Shown here: in pieces, positions 22,801 to 26,503 of the stretch
How the letters are laid out: each line of letters opens with the position of its first letter
Numbering within the stretch: position 1 is the stretch's first letter
Origin: an uncultured Oscillibacter sp.
GTDB lineage: Bacteria; Bacillota_A; Clostridia; Oscillospirales; Oscillospiraceae
DNA length: 26,503 nt
Assembly (NCBI GenBank): GCA_951800675.1
Contig: CATOKC010000039.1
Span: 1 to 26,503 of the forward strand
Direction: 5' to 3'
Notes under the pieces: generated by a model
Told to the model about the DNA's origin: nothing
The model's input: only the letters and a program-made list of their open reading frames with translations
Database searches by the model: none
Translations under genes and position numbers: made by a program

Positions 22801-25017
22801 ATGAGCATCGCCTACCACGAGAGCACGAAAACCTTCCACCTGACCAACGGTCAAATCAGCTACATCATGAAGGTGCTTCCCAACGGGGCCCTGGGGCAGC
22901 TGTACTTTGGAAAGGCCATCCGGGACCGGGAGAGCTTCGACCACCTGCTGGAGATGAAGCACCGCCCCATGAGCTCCTGGGTCTTTGAGGGGAACAAGCT
23001 CTTCTCCCTGGAGCACACCCGGCAGGAGTACCCCTCCTACGGCTCCACCGACTACCGCCATCCCGCCGTGCAGATTCTACAGCCCGACGGCAGCCGGATC
23101 ACGGACTTCGTGGTCCAGTCCCACAGCGTCACCCCCGGCAAGCCCGCCCTGGAGGGCCTGCCCGCCACCTACTGCGAGTCCGGCAGCGAGGCCGAAACCC
23201 TCACCGTCCGTCTGCGGGACGAGCTGCTGGGGGTCTCCCTGGACCTGAACTACACCCTCTTCGCGGACCGGCCGGCGCTGGCCCGCTCCGCCCGGCTGGT
23301 GAACGAGGGGGATCTGGACCTCCACCTCACCCACGCCATGAGCCTCTGCCTGGACCTCCCCGACCGCGACTATGAGTTTGTCCACTTCTCCGGGGCCTGG
23401 TCCCGGGAACGCTGGATGAAGGTCCGGCGTTTGGAGCAGGGCATCCAGTCCGTGGAGTCCGCCCGGGGCAACTCCTCCCACAACCACAACCCCTTTGTCA
23501 TGCTCCGCCGCCCCGGCACGGACGAGGACCAGGGCGAGGTCATCGGCCTCTCCCTCGTCTACTCCGGCAACTTCCTGGCCCAGGCGGAGGTGGACACCTG
23601 GGATACCACCCGGGTCACCCTGGGCATCAACCCCTTCGGCTTCGACTGGAAGCTGGCCCCCGGAGAGTCCTTCCAAACTCCCGAGGCGGTGATGGTCTAC
23701 TCCCACGAGGGCATGAACGCCATGAGCCGCGCCTTCCACCAGCTCTACCGCAGCCGCCTGGCCCGGGGCCGGTGGCGGGACAAACCCCGGCCCATCCTCA
23801 TCAACAACTGGGAGGCCACCTACTTCGACTTCACCGAGGATAAGCTGGTGACCATCGCCGAGGCCGCCCACAAGGACGGCGTGGAGCTCTTCGTCCTGGA
23901 CGACGGCTGGTTTGGCGCCCGGCGCAACGACTTCGCGGGCCTGGGGGACTGGACCCCCAACCGGGACCGCCTGCCGGAGGGCCTGGCCAGCCTGGCCCGG
24001 CGGATCAACGACCTTGGCATGCAGTTCGGCCTCTGGTTCGAGCCGGAGATGGTCAACAAGGATTCCGACCTCTACCGGGCCCACCCGGATTGGATCATCC
24101 ACGTCCCGGGCCGCCGGGAGTCCCATGGCCGGAACCAGTACGTGCTGGACTTCTCCCGGCCCGAGGTGGTGGACTGCATCTATGACCAGATGGCGAAGCT
24201 CCTCAGCGAGGCCAACATCTCCTATGTTAAATGGGACATGAACCGCAGCATCTCGGAGCCCTTCTCCGAGGCTCTGCCCCCGGACCGGCAGGGAGAACTG
24301 TTCCACCGCTACATCCTGGGCGTTTACCGCCTTTACGAGCGGCTGACCACCATCTTCCCCCATGTCCTCTTCGAGTCCTGCTCCTCCGGCGGCGGGCGGT
24401 TTGACCCCGGCATGCTGTATTACGCGCCCCAGTGCTGGGCCTCCGACGACTCCGACGCCGTGGAGCGGCTGAAAATCCAGTACGGCACTTCCTACTGCTA
24501 TCCCATCAGCTCCATCGGGGCCCATGTGTCGGCGGTGCCCAACCACCAGGTGAAGCGGATCACCCCCTTGGCAACCCGGGCCAACGTGGCTCACTTCGGC
24601 ACCTTCGGCTATGAGCTGGATTTGAACAAGCTCACGGCGGAGGAGCGGGAGCAGGTCCGGCAGCAGATTGCCTTTATGAAAGAGTACCGGGAGGTTCTCC
24701 AGTTCGGCGACTTCTACCGGCTCCGCTCTCCCTTCGACGGGAACTTTACCTCCTGGATGACGGTGAGCGGGGATAAGAAAACCGCCCTGGTGGGCTGGTA
24801 CCGGACGCTGAGCGAGACCAACGGCTCCTGCCGCCGGGTAAAGCTCCAGGGCCTGGACCCGGACCTCTGCTACCAGGTGGACGGCGGCGGGACCCACTAT
24901 GGCGATGAGCTGATGAACCTGGGCCTCGTGACCACCGACAGCGGCGCGGGCGAGTGCCAGCCCGGCGAGCGGCCCATCTGCGACTTCGATTCTCACATCT
25001 TCGTGCTGAAAGCGTGA
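22801..25017 (+). CDS. GH36 alpha-galactosidase
   Basis: A 738-residue cytoplasmic glycoside hydrolase of family 36, of normal length for the bacterial tetrameric type. It has an N-terminal beta-supersandwich (to about residue 330), a TIM barrel (RPILINNWEATYFDF, FVLDDGWFGARRND, FGLWFEPEMVNKDSDLYRAH) and a C-terminal sheet domain. The nucleophile is Asp479 in YVKWDMNR; the acid/base is Asp549 in CWASDDSDAVERL. It hydrolyses terminal alpha-1,6-galactose from melibiose, raffinose or similar sugars with retention. There is no signal peptide, consistent with uptake of intact sugar by the symporter encoded just upstream. AAGGAGG lies 6 nt before the ATG. It is the last gene of the operon. Confidence 0.95.
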   Translation: MSIAYHESTKTFHLTNGQISYIMKVLPNGALGQLYFGKAIRDRESFDHLLEMKHRPMSSWVFEGNKLFSLEHTRQEYPSYGSTDYRHPAVQILQPDGSRITDFVVQSHSVTPGKPALEGLPATYCESGSEAETLTVRLRDELLGVSLDLNYTLFADRPALARSARLVNEGDLDLHLTHAMSLCLDLPDRDYEFVHFSGAWSRERWMKVRRLEQGIQSVESARGNSSHNHNPFVMLRRPGTDEDQGEVIGLSLVYSGNFLAQAEVDTWDTTRVTLGINPFGFDWKLAPGESFQTPEAVMVYSHEGMNAMSRAFHQLYRSRLARGRWRDKPRPILINNWEATYFDFTEDKLVTIAEAAHKDGVELFVLDDGWFGARRNDFAGLGDWTPNRDRLPEGLASLARRINDLGMQFGLWFEPEMVNKDSDLYRAHPDWIIHVPGRRESHGRNQYVLDFSRPEVVDCIYDQMAKLLSEANISYVKWDMNRSISEPFSEALPPDRQGELFHRYILGVYRLYERLTTIFPHVLFESCSSGGGRFDPGMLYYAPQCWASDDSDAVERLKIQYGTSYCYPISSIGAHVSAVPNHQVKRITPLATRANVAHFGTFGYELDLNKLTAEEREQVRQQIAFMKEYREVLQFGDFYRLRSPFDGNFTSWMTVSGDKKTALVGWYRTLSETNGSCRRVKLQGLDPDLCYQVDGGGTHYGDELMNLGLVTTDSGAGECQPGERPICDFDSHIFVLKA

Positions 25018-25117
25018 AAACCGGCGGATCCCTTTTCCGAAGGTCCGCTCTCCCTGCCCCTATAGACGGAAGCGGGCCGCCCCAAGGGGAACCCTGATAA
25101 AGAAATTTTCTTGACGG

Positions 25118-25157
25118 GAGACAACCGCATGACGCAAGCGCGTCATGCGGTTGTCTC
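25118..25157. terminator. Perfect 18-bp palindromic hairpin at the operon/mobile-scar boundary
   Basis: GAGACAACCGCATGACGC (25118-25135) and its exact complement (25140-25157) enclose an AAGC loop; TTTCTC follows on the plus strand. It lies 100 bp after the alpha-galactosidase stop and can end that operon. The right arm also encodes, on the minus strand, the last residues of the original recombinase frame (ETTA and the stop at 25143-25145), so gene end and hairpin overlap. The 100 bp before it (25018-25117) hold nothing else I can identify. Confidence 0.75.
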
Positions 25158-25520
25158 TTTCTCATACTTGCTGTACTCCGGGGACAAGTCGATCTCCCCA
25201 ATAAACGTATAATGCATCGATCCGCTGAACACGGTACCCGCTGGGCTTGTCCGGGGCGTGAACCACCACCTTCTTCACAAACTCCCGTAGAATTGCCGGG
25301 GTCAGCTCGGTGGGCTCGGTGTGCTTCTTCACAATCTTCAGAAAACTCTGGATATTGACGGCCTGGGGTTCAGCGGCATTTACGATAGCCCGGAGGTTTT
25401 CAACAGACTGTTTCAAGTCCGCCTGTTCCTGCTCGTAGCCCTCGGACAGCTTCGCAAAACGTTCGGCGTCCAGTTTGCCCATAACGTTGTCCTCCAATTT
25501 CTTTCTGAGGAATTCAACCG
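25143..25520 (-). pseudogene. Serine recombinase C-terminal remnant (DUF4368-type)
   Basis: The C-terminal part of a large serine recombinase. Recognisable stretches are GKLDAERFAKLSEGYEQEQA (coiled coil), ILREFVKKVVVHAPDKPSGY and RIDALYVYWGD. Reading the last part one frame over gives HYTFIGEIDLSPEYSKYEKE then TTA and stop at 25143, the ending expected for clostridial family members. The current frame shifts near 25212-25216 and stops early at 25162. Homology begins near 25520; the upstream residues of the open frame do not look like recombinase. Together with 26030-26503 it was probably one gene before the 25520-26030 segment interrupted it. Confidence 0.8.
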
Positions 25521-25552
25521 ATTCAGGGCATCCTGTGTTTAGAGGTGATGTT

Positions 25553-25666
25553 ATGCGAAAGGTTTCCGCAATTGCTATTGCAATTTTTGCTGTTATCTCA
25601 ATATTGCTATCGGCCAACGCCGCCGCCCCCTCAAAAGAAACTGGTCAGCTTTGGCCACCAAGATGA
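25553..25666 (+). CDS. 37-aa mini-ORF with signal-peptide-like N-terminus
   Basis: A short plus-strand ORF inside the mobile scar. It begins MRKVSAIAIAIFAVISILLS, a textbook signal peptide (basic start, long hydrophobic core), with cleavage possible after ANA or NAA, leaving a tail of about 12-13 residues ending QLWPPR. AGAGGTG lies 5 nt upstream of the ATG. It could be a tiny secreted or signalling peptide, or the 5' end of an exported-protein gene cut off by the rearrangement; the second is simpler. No clear promoter is visible. It overlaps no recognisable recombinase coding sequence, since the minus strand homology ends near 25520. Confidence 0.45.
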   Translation: MRKVSAIAIAIFAVISILLSANAAAPSKETGQLWPPR

Positions 25667-25706
25667 GCAATAGCGGCCTGCCCTCATTCACTTTCTATGC
25701 ATGGCT

Positions 25707-26029
25707 TCACTCTTTCGCGGCTTTGTCGGAATTTAAATATTTTCGCTCCAGCAAATTTATGGATTGCCGTGTCGGAGCGAAACCAAATTCATACAGATCC
25801 CGATAGATTCGCGGAACCTTTTTAAGCCGGAAATTCATATCCGCCAGGTCGAAGGAGGATAAGTCCAGATCATCCCGGCCCAGTCAGGCTCGAAGTTTTC
25901 CTGTATGGGGTAAACCATCTGAAAAAGATATTCTGCCCGCATTTCGTACAAAGTCATTACAATGTACCCCAAGTGCGCCATGGTAATATTTCCAAAGACC
26001 TGAAATCTCCGCCATATTTTTGGCGTGTA
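25707..26029 (-). pseudogene. pRiA4b ORF-3-like protein fragment, frameshifted
   Basis: On the minus strand the frame beginning near 26029 reads YTPKIWRRFQVFGNITMAHL and on to YPIQENFEPDWAG. A one-base shift in the C-run at 25874-25876 then leads to DDLDLSSFDLADMNFRLKKV and PRIYRDLYEFGF, with a stop at 25707. The KIWRRFQVFGNIT start is the hallmark of plasmid pRiA4b ORF-3-like proteins, a family frequent in mobile elements with no firm function. It is truncated at the front, where it is joined directly to recombinase sequence, and broken by the frameshift. An ATG at 25957 overlaps the recombinase-frame stop (TAATG) but is internal to the homology. Confidence 0.6.
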
Positions 26030-26503
26030 ATCGCCGGATGGTGCTCCTGTAGCAAAAATCTCTCTAACTCCCCCTGGTTCTTAACCTGTTTCCCAGAAAA
26101 CAAATCCGCTATAAAGGTTTTCTGGAGCAGAACATCCCCCACATATTTCTCGTTTCTCAACAGCTTGCTGATCGTCTCCCGGCTCCAGTGGGGTTTCCCT
26201 GTTGGGGAAACAATTTTGTTTTCATACAGCTATTTTAAAACGGCGCCAAGACCACTTCCGGCAGCCCTCATCTCGAATATCTTTCGAACAATTTCAGCGT
26301 CAGGTTCATCAATGACCAGCCTTTCATCATCTCCGCGCTTATACCCAAAACACACAAATTCAGCGTATCCCGAGATGCTTTTCTCAAAGCCTCTCTTGAT
26401 CCCTCATTTGATATTTCGGCTCATGTCCTCGCTCTCAGCCTGGACCAGGGCACAGTAGGCGGTCAGCAGGATTTGTATTCGCTGTTCGTTCAGCCACATA
26501 TCC
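26030..26503 (-). pseudogene. Large serine recombinase, central part, with two in-frame stops
   Basis: Minus-strand reading from the window edge gives, in one frame, LVQAESEDMSRNIK-stop-GIKRGFE, SGYAEFVCFGYKRGDDERL, IDEPDAEIVRKIFEMRAAG, GAVLK-stop-LYENKIVSPTGK, HWSRETISKLLRNEKYVGDV and LLQKTFIADLFSGKQVKNQG. This is the region after the catalytic domain plus the Recombinase domain of a clostridial large serine recombinase. The TGA (26404-26406) and TAG (26230-26232) stand where relatives, as I recall them, carry Trp, so each is explained by one base change. Homology ends near 26030 (HHPAI), where the pRiA4b-like fragment starts. The catalytic serine lies outside the window. Confidence 0.85.

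Noticed and set aside
26230..26406. Stop-codon reassignment or selenocysteine in the recombinase
   Set aside because: One stop is TGA and the other TAG, both where Trp is expected, and other genes in the window end in TGA; simple pseudogene decay explains it.
1..26503. CRISPR array, tRNA or rRNA genes
   Set aside because: No regularly spaced direct repeats of CRISPR length and no recognisable tRNA cloverleaf or rRNA segment were seen by eye; a tRNAscan or CRISPR finder run would settle this.

Overview
The window is a GC-rich, densely packed stretch of a Gram-positive-type anaerobe. AGGAGG-like ribosome binding sites, TTGACA/TATAAT promoters, radical SAM enzymes, a tryptophanase with a sodium symporter, a BMP-lipoprotein nucleoside-type ABC operon and clostridial-type serine recombinase remnants together suggest an Oscillospiraceae-like gut Clostridia (Flavonifractor/Intestinimonas/Dysosmobacter-type). 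That placement is inference from gene content and base composition, not from a marker gene.

Layout. 1-944 (-) is the start of a KamA-family radical SAM gene behind a long leader that ends in a terminator-like hairpin. 1362-2531 (+) is a membrane-anchored phosphodiester glycosidase; its end overlaps the end of a radical SAM enzyme (2512-3447, -). That enzyme is divergent from an HxlR regulator (3563-3940, +). 4018-8347 is a tryptophan-catabolism module: NSS symporter and a long tryptophanase on the minus strand, with a divergent YheO/DauR-type regulator. 8395-8868 (-) is a GNAT acetyltransferase. 9071-12914 holds a FapA/DUF342 protein (+) facing a FIST sensor plus soluble chemoreceptor-like operon (-).

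13192-18229 (-) is a complete ABC importer operon: BMP lipoprotein, double ATPase, two permeases, with a terminator hairpin after the lipoprotein gene. Divergent from it are an HAD-IIA phosphatase (18533-19309, +) and an inositol 2-dehydrogenase-like oxidoreductase (19443-20471, +). A 60-residue orphan protein with a structured leader follows (20567-20749, -). 21320-25017 (+) is a two-gene alpha-galactoside operon: GPH symporter plus GH36 alpha-galactosidase.

The right end (25118-26503) is a decayed, more AT-rich mobile-element scar. A large serine recombinase pseudogene (two in-frame stops, one frameshift) is split by a frameshifted pRiA4b ORF-3-like fragment. A 37-residue signal-peptide-like mini-ORF lies in the scar on the opposite strand.

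I found no tRNA, rRNA, CRISPR array, intact insertion sequence or replication origin. The strongest candidates for something undescribed are the attenuator-like kamA leader, the insertion-bearing tryptophanase with its structured leader that lacks a TnaC, the FIST/soluble-MCP pair, and the small ORFs at 20567 and 25553.
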